Positions 33,022-41,354 are shown, counted from the stretch's first letter. The stretch: DNA of 64,000 nt from Streptomyces sp. NBC_01275 (GCF_026340655.1 NZ_JAPEOZ010000001.1:6200001-6264000); one strand, 5' to 3'. Notes: generated by a model from the sequence alone, not told the origin. Program-made: numbers and translations.

Positions 33022-33909
33022 ATGGAACTTCTGCTCGCACTCGTCATGGGGCTGAGCGTCTGGGGAGCCTTCGCCGGCATCCGCATGTACCGGGCCGACG
33101 TCAAACTCCCCGCCGACCTGGCGCTGGCCCTGGAGGTCGGCGCGACCCGCACCAGCGCCGTCGGCTCGCTCGTCGACCGCCTGGGCATGCGCTACGCCCC
33201 CGCCGTCCTGCGGCTGATGGGCCCCAAACAGGTCGCCAGGTACCGCCGCCGGATCGACCTCGCCGGCAACCCGGGCGGCCTGACCATCGACCGCTACGCG
33301 GCCCGGCGCGCCGTGTACGGCGCGATCGGCGGCTTCGGAGCCCTGGCCGCCCTGCTCCAGGGCAGCTTCTTCGTCGCCCTCCTCATGCTCGCCTTCGGCG
33401 CGTTCTGGTCCGAGGTCGGCATCTGGTCCGCGATCCGGGTCCGCAAGGACGCCATCGAACGGACCCTGCCGGACTTCCTGGACGTCCTCGCCGTGGTGGT
33501 CAGCGCGGGCCTCGGCTTCCGCCAGGCCCTCGACCGCGTGGCCTCCAAGTACGAGGGCCCGTGGGCGGACGAGATCCGCATCACGCTCCGCCAGATGGAC
33601 CTCGGCGTCAGCCGCCGCGAGGCCTTCGAGGAACTGCGCCGCCGCAACGACTCCGAGCAGGTCGCCATGTTCGTCACGGCGCTCCAGCAGGGCGAGGAAC
33701 TCGGCGCGCCGATCGTCGACACGCTGGTCGCGATCGCCAAGGACATGCGCCGTACGGACGCGCAGAACGCCCGCCGCAAGGCGGCCCGCGCGGTCCCCAA
33801 GGCCACGCTGATGATCACGACGTTCATGGTCCCGGCGACGATGCTCCTCCTGGGCGCGGGCATGCTGCTCGGCTCCGGCACGGACTTCAGCTCGATCACG
33901 GGCGGGTAG
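33022..33909 (+). CDS. tadC: TadC-type inner-membrane platform protein
   Basis: A 295-residue type II secretion F-domain protein, with membrane helices at about residues 3-20, 95-135 and 265-290. Its F-domain reads LPDFLDVLAVVVSAGLGFRQALDRV and then MFVTALQQGEELGAPIVDTL. It pairs with TadB. ATG at 33022 follows GGGGAGGAGGGA, a strong ribosome site. Confidence 0.92.
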   Translation: MELLLALVMGLSVWGAFAGIRMYRADVKLPADLALALEVGATRTSAVGSLVDRLGMRYAPAVLRLMGPKQVARYRRRIDLAGNPGGLTIDRYAARRAVYGAIGGFGALAALLQGSFFVALLMLAFGAFWSEVGIWSAIRVRKDAIERTLPDFLDVLAVVVSAGLGFRQALDRVASKYEGPWADEIRITLRQMDLGVSRREAFEELRRRNDSEQVAMFVTALQQGEELGAPIVDTLVAIAKDMRRTDAQNARRKAARAVPKATLMITTFMVPATMLLLGAGMLLGSGTDFSSITGG

Positions 33910-33935
33910 GGGCGGGGGCGGGAGGGGTGAGGGCG

Positions 33936-35357
33936 ATGAGCACGGCGATGACCACGGTGACGGCTACGGCGACGACTACGACTACGACTACGACTACGAC
34001 TACGACTACGACTACGGCGACCAGGCGGAGGCGCGGGAGGTCGCTGATTCGCAAGGGTCTGCTGAGGTTCCCGCGTACGTCCTCCGTGCCCCCGACCCCC
34101 ATCCCCCTCCAGGTCAACGCCCTGCAGGCGATGTGCCGTCAGGTCTTCGGCTTCCGGCTGGCCATGATCGCCGTGGCCGCCCCGGCCGCCCTCCTCAACG
34201 CCTCCCCGGGCCTCGGCGTCCGCCTGGTCGGCGCGGCCGTGGTCGTCACCTTCATGGGCTCCTACGTCCTCTTCCGCGACTGGGAACGCTTCGGCCCCCT
34301 CCTCCTGTGCCACCCCACCCTCCTGGCCGCCGACACCCTCTTCGGCACCCTGCTGCTGATCTCCGCGGGCCCCGACACCACCCTCGCCTACGTCAGCGTC
34401 TGCACCCCGCTCCTCGCCGGCATCGTCTACGGCTGGCGGGGCGCGGCCTGCTTCGCCTCCCTCCAGTCGCTGATCCTGCTGCTGGTCTACGCGACCCTGA
34501 GGCAGGAGTCGCACGCGAGCCTCGCCGAACGGCTGCTCCTGCCCGGCCTCTGCCTGATCACCGGCGCGGTGGGCTCCACCCTGCGCAACCTCATGCTCCG
34601 CTTCGGCTCGGCCACCCAGGCCCTGACCACGGTCAAGGCCCGTCTCGCCGCCACCGAGGCGGTCGCCGCAGAACGCGCCCGACTGGCCCGCGAGATGCAC
34701 GACTCCGTGGCCAAGACCCTGCACGGCGTGGCCCTCGCCGCGGACGCCCTGGCCCGCTCGGCGAGCTCACCGGACATGGACCCGGCCCGCGTACGGCAAC
34801 ACGCGGAACTGGTCGCCCGCGCCGCGCGCCGCGCCGCCGCCGAGTCCCGCGAACTCCTCACCGACCTGCGCCGCGAGAGCGACCCTGCGCAGGGGTACGG
34901 CAACGGCGACGGCGACGGCATCGACGTGCTGCCCGAACTGGCCGCCCGTGCCGAGGACTTCGGCACCCGCACCGGTCTGCCCACCGCCTGCCGCCTCACA
35001 GGCGACCGTACGACGCTCCCCGTACCGTCCGCCGTGGCCCGTCAGCTCCTCACGATCACCGCCGAGGCCATGGAGAACGCCCACCGCCACGCGGCCCCGA
35101 CCCAGGTGGAGGTAAGGGCGGCCGTACAGGGCGAAGTCCTCACCCTCACCGTCCACGACGACGGACGCGGCCTGCCGCCCGGCACCACCCTCGAACAGCT
35201 GCGCCGCACCGGCCACTTCGGCCTGGTCGGCATGGTGGAGCGGGCCGCCTCGGTCGGGGCCCGCATCCGGATCGACCCCGGCGACCACGACCGGGGCACC
35301 GCGGTGCGCCTGGAACTCCCCCTCACGACCCTCACCCCAACGGCCCTCACCCCATGA
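33936..35357 (+). CDS. NarL-type sensor histidine kinase within the Tad locus
   Basis: A 473-residue membrane kinase. Residues 6-25 are almost pure threonine. A basic segment (TRRRRGRSLIRKG) and four to six membrane helices (about 70-210) follow. A coiled region leads to the HisKA_3 domain with the phospho-accepting His255 in AREMHDSVAKTLHGVAL. A HATPase domain (about 365-470) has MENAHRHAAPTQVEV and DDGRGLPPG. ATG at 33936 follows GGGAGGGGTGAGGG. It partners with the response regulator that starts 35 nt downstream, or with an ATGA-overlapping start. No extracellular sensor loop is evident, so the signal may be membrane-derived. Confidence 0.9.
   Translation: MSTAMTTVTATATTTTTTTTTTTTTTTATRRRRGRSLIRKGLLRFPRTSSVPPTPIPLQVNALQAMCRQVFGFRLAMIAVAAPAALLNASPGLGVRLVGAAVVVTFMGSYVLFRDWERFGPLLLCHPTLLAADTLFGTLLLISAGPDTTLAYVSVCTPLLAGIVYGWRGAACFASLQSLILLLVYATLRQESHASLAERLLLPGLCLITGAVGSTLRNLMLRFGSATQALTTVKARLAATEAVAAERARLAREMHDSVAKTLHGVALAADALARSASSPDMDPARVRQHAELVARAARRAAAESRELLTDLRRESDPAQGYGNGDGDGIDVLPELAARAEDFGTRTGLPTACRLTGDRTTLPVPSAVARQLLTITAEAMENAHRHAAPTQVEVRAAVQGEVLTLTVHDDGRGLPPGTTLEQLRRTGHFGLVGMVERAASVGARIRIDPGDHDRGTAVRLELPLTTLTPTALTP
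33974..34015 (+). repeat. Seven tandem GACTAC hexamers encoding polythreonine
   Basis: Seven exact copies of GACTAC (42 bp), read in frame as ACT-ACG codons, give a Thr-only run near the kinase N-terminus. Gain or loss of a unit keeps the frame and changes the run by two Thr. Confidence 0.9.
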
Positions 35358-35392
35358 GCGGCTCCCCCCACCCCACGAGAGGAGGCCGCTCG

Positions 35393-36205
35393 ATGCCGGA
35401 CCGACCGCCCCACCCCGGCGCTGCGCAGCCGCCCTTCCCGCCGTTCCCCGAACTGCCCCGGCCCGTGCCCGTCCGCGTGGTCGTGGCCGACGACAACCCC
35501 GTGGTCCGCGCGGGCCTGACCGCCCTGCTCTCCGGCCGTGAGGACATCACGGTCGTCGCGGAGGCGGCCGACGGCCGCGAAGCCTACGAGGCCGCCCTGC
35601 GTCACCGCCCCGACGTCGTCCTCCTGGACGTCCGCATGCCCGTCGTGGACGGCCTGTCGGCCCTGCCCCACCTGGTGCGGATCGCCCGGGTGGTGATGCT
35701 CACCTACAGCCATGAGTCGGAGATCGTCCAGGAGGCCCTGCGCCGGGGGGCGGGGGGCTACCTCGTCCACGGGGAGTTCAGCGTCGAGGAGTTGGCGTCC
35801 GCGGTGCGGGACATCACCCGAGGCCGGGCGCACTTCACTCCGGCCGCGGCGACGGCGGTGCTGGCGCATATCCAGAGCGATGCGACTGCACACAGAGAAA
35901 CGGATGCAACACCCCTATTTCCTTTGACTTCTTCGAAACCGCTTTCGCAGTTGCAACCGAATATGGGACAGTCGTCGTCTGAACACAGGGCAAGGCAACA
36001 CAGGGCGGGGTTCCCACTCAGCGCGAGGGAGGCGGAGATCATGGACCTCATCGCGTCGGGGATGAACAACCAGCAGATCGCCGCCACCTGTTTCATCAGC
36101 GAGAAGACGGTCAAGAACCACATCAACCGCATCTTCGCCAAACTGCACAGCAGCAGTCGTTCCGAGGCGGCCGCGAAGTGGCTCGGCACGGCGGTGACTT
36201 CATGA
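35393..36205 (+). CDS. NarL/LuxR-type response regulator of the Tad locus
   Basis: A 270-residue two-domain regulator. The receiver domain (about 25-145) has the acidic pair ADDN, phospho-acceptor Asp79 in LLDVRMP and the conserved Thr in MLTYSH. The linker (about 155-205) is unusually rich in A/T codons. The LuxR helix-turn-helix (about 207-265) contains LSAREAEIMDLIASGMNNQQIA and SEKTVKNHINRIFAKL. ATG at 35393 is chosen for its GAGAGGAGG site; ATG at 35354, overlapping the kinase stop, is an alternative giving 13 more residues. It probably controls expression of the pilus genes around it. Confidence 0.9.
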   Translation: MPDRPPHPGAAQPPFPPFPELPRPVPVRVVVADDNPVVRAGLTALLSGREDITVVAEAADGREAYEAALRHRPDVVLLDVRMPVVDGLSALPHLVRIARVVMLTYSHESEIVQEALRRGAGGYLVHGEFSVEELASAVRDITRGRAHFTPAAATAVLAHIQSDATAHRETDATPLFPLTSSKPLSQLQPNMGQSSSEHRARQHRAGFPLSAREAEIMDLIASGMNNQQIAATCFISEKTVKNHINRIFAKLHSSSRSEAAAKWLGTAVTS

Positions 36206-36225
36206 AACGCCGCCGAACCCTCCAC

Positions 36226-36245
36226 TGGGCCCGGGATTGGGCCCA
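36226..36245 (+). other. Stem-loop between response regulator and pilin gene
   Basis: TGGGCCC (36226-36232) pairs with GGGCCCA (36239-36245) across a 6-nt loop, 21 nt after the regulator stop. It may act as a partial terminator or a processing site that lets the pilin be expressed at a different level. Confidence 0.35.
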
Positions 36246-36313
36246 CGGACCCTCTGCCGAGGCGACCTTCGTGACGTACGGTGCCGGTCACGCCACGAAC
36301 GGAGAGGAACGCC

Positions 36314-36550
36314 ATGAGCGACCTGCTGCTGAAGACCGCCGTCGCGGCCAAGGTCCGGGTGAGCGGCTGGAAGAACACGACAGTGGACGCCGTACGCCGC
36401 CGCGCGGGCGACGACAAGGGGCAGACCGCGGTCGAGTATCTGGGCATCATCGCGGTGGTGGTGGCGATCGTGGTGCTGATCGCGAACACGAACCTGGGCG
36501 CGACCATCGTCAACAAGCTCACCGCTCAGATCGCCAAGGTGGCTCCCTGA
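36314..36550 (+). CDS. flp: Flp-type major pilin
   Basis: A 78-residue prepilin. A 42-residue cytoplasmic leader ends at Gly, followed by QTAVEYLGIIAVVVAIVVLI. This is the Flp signature, with the G/xxxxEY prepilin-peptidase site and hydrophobic assembly helix. The mature pilin would be about 35 residues. ATG at 36314 follows GGAGAGGA. No TadV/CpaA prepilin peptidase is visible in this window, so it must be elsewhere. The stop overlaps the probable CTG start of the next gene. Confidence 0.93.
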   Translation: MSDLLLKTAVAAKVRVSGWKNTTVDAVRRRAGDDKGQTAVEYLGIIAVVVAIVVLIANTNLGATIVNKLTAQIAKVAP

Positions 36551-37212
36551 CACGACTGCGCAAGCGCACGCACGGCGACGCAGGGCAGGTCTTCCCCATC
36601 TACATCACGGTGGTGGCGGGCCTGCTCTTTCTCGCGTTCGCGTACTTCGCGGTCGGGCAGGCCGCGGTGAACCGCAACGGCGCGCAGACGGCCGCCGACG
36701 CGGCGGCGCTGGCGGCGGCCCAGGAGACCAGGGACCGACTCGCCGACCGGTGGACGCTGGACGTCCTCGACCCGACGCAATGGCAGGACATCTTCGACGG
36801 CGTCGGAGCGACGACCGAGTGCGGGGAGGCGGCCCGGCTCGCGGCGCTGAACGACGCGGGCGATGTCCGGTGCGACCGCATCGGCCTGCGCTATGACGTC
36901 ACCGTCCAGGCGAACAAGTCGGCGGGGAAGTCCGTGATCCCTGCCACGAGCGTCACGCAGGCACACGCCTCCGCCACTGCCGTGATCGAGTCGCTGTGCA
37001 CGTTCGAGCCTGCGCCAGAGGAGTCCGGCGACCCGGGGAACACCGGCGAGCCCGAGGATCCGGGTGACCCCGAAGATCCTGATGACCCCCAGGACGTCGT
37101 GCTGCCGAGGCTCACCTGCAAGGACGGGAGGATCTGGGACCTGGACCCGGCCGATCTCACCGATCTGCCCGGCCCCGAAGACCTCTTCGACGTCCACCTG
37201 GCCACAGGCTGA
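36547..37212 (+). CDS. TadG-like pilus protein with probable CTG start
   Basis: A protein of about 221 residues. The N-terminus reads THGDAGQVFPIYITVVAGLLFLAFAYFAVGQ-type: a GQ motif followed by a membrane helix, then AAQTAADAAALAAAQETRDRL, as in TadG and related Tad-like proteins. The outer part has three or four Cys and an acidic Pro/Glu/Asp repeat (GDPGNTGEPEDPGDPEDPDD). There is no ATG, GTG or TTG between the upstream frame and the conserved motif. The CTG at 36547, overlapping the flp stop as C-TGA and preceded by AAGGTGG, is the best start, implying translational coupling. Confidence 0.75.
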   Translation: MTRLRKRTHGDAGQVFPIYITVVAGLLFLAFAYFAVGQAAVNRNGAQTAADAAALAAAQETRDRLADRWTLDVLDPTQWQDIFDGVGATTECGEAARLAALNDAGDVRCDRIGLRYDVTVQANKSAGKSVIPATSVTQAHASATAVIESLCTFEPAPEESGDPGNTGEPEDPGDPEDPDDPQDVVLPRLTCKDGRIWDLDPADLTDLPGPEDLFDVHLATG

Positions 37213-37246
37213 CGAGCGAACGACGAGTGGAGAAGGAAGCGGAGTG

Positions 37247-37828
37247 ATGAGCATGCGGTTCACGGCGGAAGCCCGTAGGGGGATGGTCGCGCTGGCCGTC
37301 GTGGCCGGGCTGGCACTCGGCGCGACCGCCTGCGGAGGTGGCGGTGGCGACGACAAGAAGCCCCAGAGTTCGCCTTCCGCCTCCAAGGCGACTGGATCGC
37401 AGCCGGACACGCAGGAGGGACAGTCCGACGAGCCGTTGGCCGAGATGAAGGGGCCGAGCGGGCTGCTTCTCCAGATCGCCTCTGCCGTTCGCGATTCAGG
37501 CGGTTTCGTGACGGTGAACGGTGAGCTGAAGAACGACGGCGGTGAAGTAGCGGTCATTCCACTGGAGTTGAGCGGCAACGAGACCGAGATCATGAACAAC
37601 GGGAGATCTCTCGGCGGAGCCACCCTCATCGACTCCAAGGGCAAAAAACGCTACTACGTCCTCCGCGACACAGACGGCCGCCCCCTCACCACCACAGGCT
37701 TCTCCACGCTCAAGGCCGGCGAATCGATCGACGTCTTCCTGCAGTTCCCCGCGCCGCCGACGAGCACCACCGACGTCACCTTCCAACTCCCGCTGTTCCC
37801 CAGCGCGGTCATCAAGATCTCCGGGTGA
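37247..37828 (+). CDS. Putative lipoprotein of the Tad locus
   Basis: A 193-residue protein with a lipoprotein signal: basic residues, hydrophobic stretch, then ALGATAC with the lipidated Cys29, followed by a Gly/Asp/Lys/Ser-rich tether. The folded part (about 65-193) is beta-rich with no family I recognise; GFVTVNGELKNDGGEVAVIPLEL and TSTTDVTFQLPLFPSAVIKI suggest an immunoglobulin-like sandwich. ATG at 37247 follows AAGGAAG. It sits 34 nt after the TadG-like gene and directly before the OmpA-domain gene. Confidence 0.78.
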   Translation: MSMRFTAEARRGMVALAVVAGLALGATACGGGGGDDKKPQSSPSASKATGSQPDTQEGQSDEPLAEMKGPSGLLLQIASAVRDSGGFVTVNGELKNDGGEVAVIPLELSGNETEIMNNGRSLGGATLIDSKGKKRYYVLRDTDGRPLTTTGFSTLKAGESIDVFLQFPAPPTSTTDVTFQLPLFPSAVIKISG

Positions 37829-37836
37829 GGCCGGTC

Positions 37837-38460
37837 ATGACCCCTCGTCTCACCCTCGCCGTCACCACCGTGACGCTTCTGGTCGCCGCGAACCTCGCCG
37901 TGCTGCCCTCGGCCCACGCCGACGACACCCCGAGCGTGCCCCCGGGCACCGAACCCACCGCCACCGCCCCCGTCGAGGTCGACCCGAACGACCCGGACCT
38001 CAAGCTCCCGGAGGGCGGGACCCTCGCCGAGCCCAAGGTGCTGGACATCAAGCAGGTCGTGGAGGACGAGTCCGGTGACGAGCGCCGTGAGGACACCAAC
38101 GCGGACGTGACCTTCGCGCTCCAGGCGGAGGTCCTCTTCAGCAAGAACAGCGCGAAACTCGGCGCGCAGGCGAAGGCCCGTATCGCCACGATCGCGGAGG
38201 AGATCAAGAAGCAGAACACCAACCTGATCCGTGTCTTCGGCTTCACGGACGACCTGGGCTCCTCGGCCCACGGCGACGTCCTGTCCAAGCAGCGCGCGGA
38301 CGCCGTCCAGGCCGAACTCGCGGGCGACCTGAACGACCCGAACATCACCTTCGAGGTACGCGGTTACGGCGAGCAGTACCCGATCGCCGACAACTCGACC
38401 GAGGCCGGCCGCAAGAAGAACCGCCGAGTGGAGGTCACCTTCCCCCGCACAGTGAGCTGA
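37837..38460 (+). CDS. Secreted OmpA-like peptidoglycan-binding protein
   Basis: A 207-residue exported protein with a signal peptide (to about residue 30, SAHAD) and a Pro/Thr/Asp-rich linker. A C-terminal OmpA/MotB domain follows (about 90-205): VLFSKNSAKLGAQAKARIA, the diaminopimelate-binding stretch FGFTDDLGSSAHGDVLSKQRADAV, and the closing GRKKNRRVEVTF. ATG at 37837 lies 6 nt after GTGAGG; GTG at 37825, overlapping the lipoprotein stop, is an alternative. In a cell with no outer membrane it probably anchors the pilus machine to peptidoglycan. Confidence 0.88.
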   Translation: MTPRLTLAVTTVTLLVAANLAVLPSAHADDTPSVPPGTEPTATAPVEVDPNDPDLKLPEGGTLAEPKVLDIKQVVEDESGDERREDTNADVTFALQAEVLFSKNSAKLGAQAKARIATIAEEIKKQNTNLIRVFGFTDDLGSSAHGDVLSKQRADAVQAELAGDLNDPNITFEVRGYGEQYPIADNSTEAGRKKNRRVEVTFPRTVS

Positions 38461-38463
38461 CCC

Positions 38464-38841
38464 TCACCTCCCCTTGCCCTGAACGACGACCTCCACCCGT
38501 ACCCCCACCCGCACCCCCCACTCCTCCAAGGCCCCCGCCCCCGCCTCCAGCACATGCCGGGACCGCAGCCGAGGCAGCCCCAGCCGCCCCGGCCGCATGG
38601 TGCGCACGGCGATGACGGTGAGGCGGCGGTCGAGGTAGGCGACGTCGATCGGAATCCGCATCCGAAAGGTGTGGACGCTGCCCGCGGGCGACAGCAGCAT
38701 CGCCCCGTCGACGCGGTCCCGCCCGAGCAGCCCCTTGGTCCGCGCCCGGTACGAGGTCGCGACCTCCAACGGAAGCCGCAGGCCCCCCTCGCCGCCCACC
38801 AGAAGCTCCCCCCGCCCGTCACTCCAGCGCCGCCGTGTCAT
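38464..38841 (-). CDS. DUF192 family protein
   Basis: A 125-residue protein of the DUF192 family, recognised by the block SYRARTKGLLGRD, then MLLSPAGSVHTFRMRIPIDVAYLD and VLEAGAGALEEWGV. ATG at 38841 follows AGGGGAG; the frame continues upstream to 39009 without family similarity. No signal peptide is apparent with this start. Its function is unknown. It ends 3 nt from the OmpA gene in convergent orientation, so it is probably the border of the Tad locus. Confidence 0.85.
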   Translation of the reverse strand: MTRRRWSDGRGELLVGGEGGLRLPLEVATSYRARTKGLLGRDRVDGAMLLSPAGSVHTFRMRIPIDVAYLDRRLTVIAVRTMRPGRLGLPRLRSRHVLEAGAGALEEWGVRVGVRVEVVVQGKGR

Positions 38842-39038
38842 CCCCGACTCCCCTCTGCTCCACTGCTCTGATCCCGTGAACGAGACTGCCCTCAACCCCT
38901 CTTCCCGCACACCGAGGCGACGCCGACCCCGCTCCACCTCGCCGGGACCCACACCTTCACCTACGGCGTCGAACCGCCGCGTTGCACCGTCCCGGAAACC
39001 CCGCGACACCCCACACCCTCCTCTGCCACGATCGCGCC

Positions 39039-39830
39039 ATGAAGGACGACGGCACCAGACGCCCCACGTTCGAAGAGCTGCTCGCCGAGGGGGCCGCCGT
39101 GCCCACGGACGGGTGGGACTTCTCGTGGTTCGAGGGGCGAGCCAGTGAGGCGCGGCCGACCTGGGGGTATGCGGTGTCCCTGGCCGGGCGGCTGGCCGGG
39201 GGGAGTGCCGTGCTCGATGTGCAGACCGGGGGAGGGGAGGTCCTGGACTTCGCCCTCGGCCGGGTCGCGCCCGAGGCCCCCGGTCTCGTGGTCGCGACCG
39301 AAGGGTGGCCGGCGAACGTGGCCAAGGCGACGGCGTTGCTGCGGCCGCGGGGCGTCGCGGTCGTCGCGTCTCCGGAGGACGCCCCGCTGCCCTTCGCGGA
39401 CGGGGCCTTCGACCTCGTCGCCAGCAGGCACCCCGTACGTCCCCTGTGGGGCGAGATCACCCGCGTCCTGCGACCCGGCGGTACGTACTTCGCGCAGCAC
39501 GTCGGTCCGCGCAGCGTCTTCGAGCTCGTCGAGTACTTCCTCGGGCCGCAGCCGGAGGCGGGGAGCAGCGCCCGGCATCCCGACCGCGAGCGCGCCGACG
39601 CCGAGGCGGCGGGCCTGGAGGTCGTGGACCTGCGGGCGGAACGCCTGCGGGTCGAGTTCCACGACGTCGCCGCCGTCGTCCACTTCCTGCGCAAGGTGGT
39701 GTGGATGGTGCCGGGCTTCACCGTGGCCGCGTACCGGCCCCGGCTGCGCGCCCTGCACGAACAGATCGAGGCCGAGGGCCCCTTCGTCGCCCACAGCGCC
39801 CGGCATCTCTTCGAGGCCCGCCGACGGTAG
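39039..39830 (+). CDS. Class I SAM-dependent methyltransferase
   Basis: A 263-residue protein with a Rossmann methyltransferase core: motif I as AVLDVQTGGGEVLDFAL, an acidic motif II region (VVATEGWPANVAKA), LPFADGAFDLVASRHPV and VLRPGGTYFAQHVG. A C-terminal helical part with FHDVAAVVHFLRKVVW may bind the substrate. ATG at 39039 has no Shine-Dalgarno sequence; a CACGAT box 6 nt upstream would fit a leaderless mRNA. The methyl acceptor cannot be predicted. It stands alone. Confidence 0.85.
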   Translation: MKDDGTRRPTFEELLAEGAAVPTDGWDFSWFEGRASEARPTWGYAVSLAGRLAGGSAVLDVQTGGGEVLDFALGRVAPEAPGLVVATEGWPANVAKATALLRPRGVAVVASPEDAPLPFADGAFDLVASRHPVRPLWGEITRVLRPGGTYFAQHVGPRSVFELVEYFLGPQPEAGSSARHPDRERADAEAAGLEVVDLRAERLRVEFHDVAAVVHFLRKVVWMVPGFTVAAYRPRLRALHEQIEAEGPFVAHSARHLFEARRR

Positions 39831-40340
39831 AGCCGCCGCGACAGCTGATCGCGGCGGGATTGGCCGGGAACCGCTCCTCGAACCGCCGGGCGGAGGCCCA
39901 GCGTCCGGGCGGATACGAAAAGGGCATTCCGTATGACTCCCGCCTTATATCCCCTAGATCCCTTAGAAACCCCGGAACCACCACCCTCTCCATGGGGTTT
40001 CCACATCGTTATCCCGAGCCGTTCACATCCCTGGTCGAGCTCGCGTAAGTTCACAGGCGAGGAATTCGCGTGAGCAAAGCTGCGCGGGCGTCACCGCGCG
40101 GTGGAGGGGGCTGCGCGGTGCGTCCGCGTCAAGGCGGCGTTCATGGGTGGGTTAGCCCGTCGGAGGGACGGCCGGACAAGTGGCCGACCTCTAGCGAAGT
40201 CGCCGCAAAAACCCCACTTCCCTCGGTAAACGGCCCCATCCTCCTGGGAATCCGCTGTGTTCCGGCCATGTTTAACCCATGAACAACACCTCTGGCGGCC
40301 ACCGCCGCGTCGCCGGGCGACTCCGGAGAGTAGTTTTCGC
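39831..40340. other. Long noncoding stretch upstream of the small RNA
   Basis: About 510 nt without a credible reading frame. The part 39910-40060 is distinctly A/T-richer than its surroundings and may hold promoters. I see no family-level RNA motif in it beyond the small RNA that follows. Confidence 0.3.
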
Positions 40341-40435
40341 GCGCTGATGCGCGCAGCATCACTCACGAAGGGTTATGGTGGAGCTCCCCCCCTCGGGCCG
40401 GTCCGTCTCCCCCCCACGGACCGGCCCGTTTTTTT
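40341..40435 (+). ncRNA. Candidate small RNA, resembling actinobacterial 6C RNA
   Basis: A gene-free stretch starts near a TAGTTT -10-like box (40331-40336). It forms a short GC hairpin (40341-40356), and contains a first CUCCCCCCC run near 40386-40393. It ends in a 12-bp hairpin whose loop is CUCCCCCCC, followed by seven U. Two C-runs of six or more, the last in the terminator loop, are the hallmark of the 6C RNA family, found in actinobacteria. It could instead be a leader or attenuator of the downstream cis-prenyltransferase gene, 146 nt away. No family search was possible, and I could not fold the first C-run into a loop convincingly. Confidence 0.5.
40395..40435 (+). terminator. Strong intrinsic terminator with C7 loop
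   Basis: GGGCCGGTCCGT (40395-40406) pairs perfectly with ACGGACCGGCCC (40416-40427) around a 9-nt loop of mostly C, followed by seven T (40429-40435). This is the most canonical rho-independent terminator in the window, and no protein gene ends before it. Confidence 0.92.
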
Positions 40436-40580
40436 GTGCCCGGCTCCCCGCCGTTTCGCACCCGGCTCCCCGCCCCCGCCCCAACTCGGCCCCGTCTCAC
40501 CCCTGTCGCAGGGCCCCGGCCCCGCGGGGGTAGGCTTCGGCCCGCGGGGACCGCCACCGTACGGAGGGGCTGACAATCAC

Positions 40581-41354
40581 GTGAACCTGCGCGACAAGCT
40601 GCGCGGCCTTCTGGTCAGGCTGTACGCACGCCGGGTGGAAGGCCACCTGGACCACGCTCAGGTGCCCAAGCACATCGGCGTCATCATGGACGGGAACCGA
40701 CGCTGGGCGAAGGCCGCGGGTTCCACCACCGAACACGGTCACCGGGCGGGCGCCGAGAAGATCGAGGAGTTCCTCGGCTGGTGCACCGAGACGGACGTCG
40801 AGGTCGTCACCCTCTGGCTGCTGTCGACGGACAACCTCGACCGCCCCCAGGACGAACTCGTCCCGCTCCTCGGCATCATCGAGGACGTCGTGCGCACCCT
40901 CGCCGCCGACGGCCGCTGGCGCGTCCACCACGTCGGCACGCCCGACATCCTCCCCTCCCATGTGCAGACCGCGCTGAAGGAGGCCGAGGAGGGCACCGCC
41001 CACGTCGACGGGATACTGGTCAACGTCGCCATCGGGTACGGCGGTCGGCAGGAGATCGCCGACGCGGTGCGCGCGATGATCGTGGACGCCGCCGACAAGG
41101 GCGCCTCCATGGAGGACCTTGCCGACTCCGTCACCGTCGACAAGATCGGCCGCCACCTCTACACCGGCGCCCAGCCCGATCCCGACCTGGTGATCCGCAC
41201 CAGCGGCGAGCAGCGGCTGTCCGGTTTCATGCTGTGGCAGACGGCCCATGCGGAGTACTACTTCTGCGAGGTCTTCTGGCCGGCCTTCCGCAAGGTCGAC
41301 TTCCTGCGCGCCCTGCGCGACTACGCGGCCCGCCACCGCCGCTACGGCGGCTGA
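40581..41354 (+). CDS. uppS: Isoprenyl (cis-prenyl) transferase, UppS-like
   Basis: A 257-residue cis-prenyltransferase that extends farnesyl-type diphosphate with isopentenyl diphosphate to polyprenyl diphosphates used as lipid carriers. Signature blocks are IGVIMDGNRRWAK (pyrophosphate-binding Asp), HGHRAGAEKI and RTSGEQRLSGFMLWQTAHAEYYF. GTG at 40581 lies about 11 nt after GGAGGGG, and the frame extends upstream without similarity. Streptomyces usually have two such genes, so this may be the main undecaprenyl enzyme or a shorter-chain paralogue. Confidence 0.9.
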   Translation: MNLRDKLRGLLVRLYARRVEGHLDHAQVPKHIGVIMDGNRRWAKAAGSTTEHGHRAGAEKIEEFLGWCTETDVEVVTLWLLSTDNLDRPQDELVPLLGIIEDVVRTLAADGRWRVHHVGTPDILPSHVQTALKEAEEGTAHVDGILVNVAIGYGGRQEIADAVRAMIVDAADKGASMEDLADSVTVDKIGRHLYTGAQPDPDLVIRTSGEQRLSGFMLWQTAHAEYYFCEVFWPAFRKVDFLRALRDYAARHRRYGG

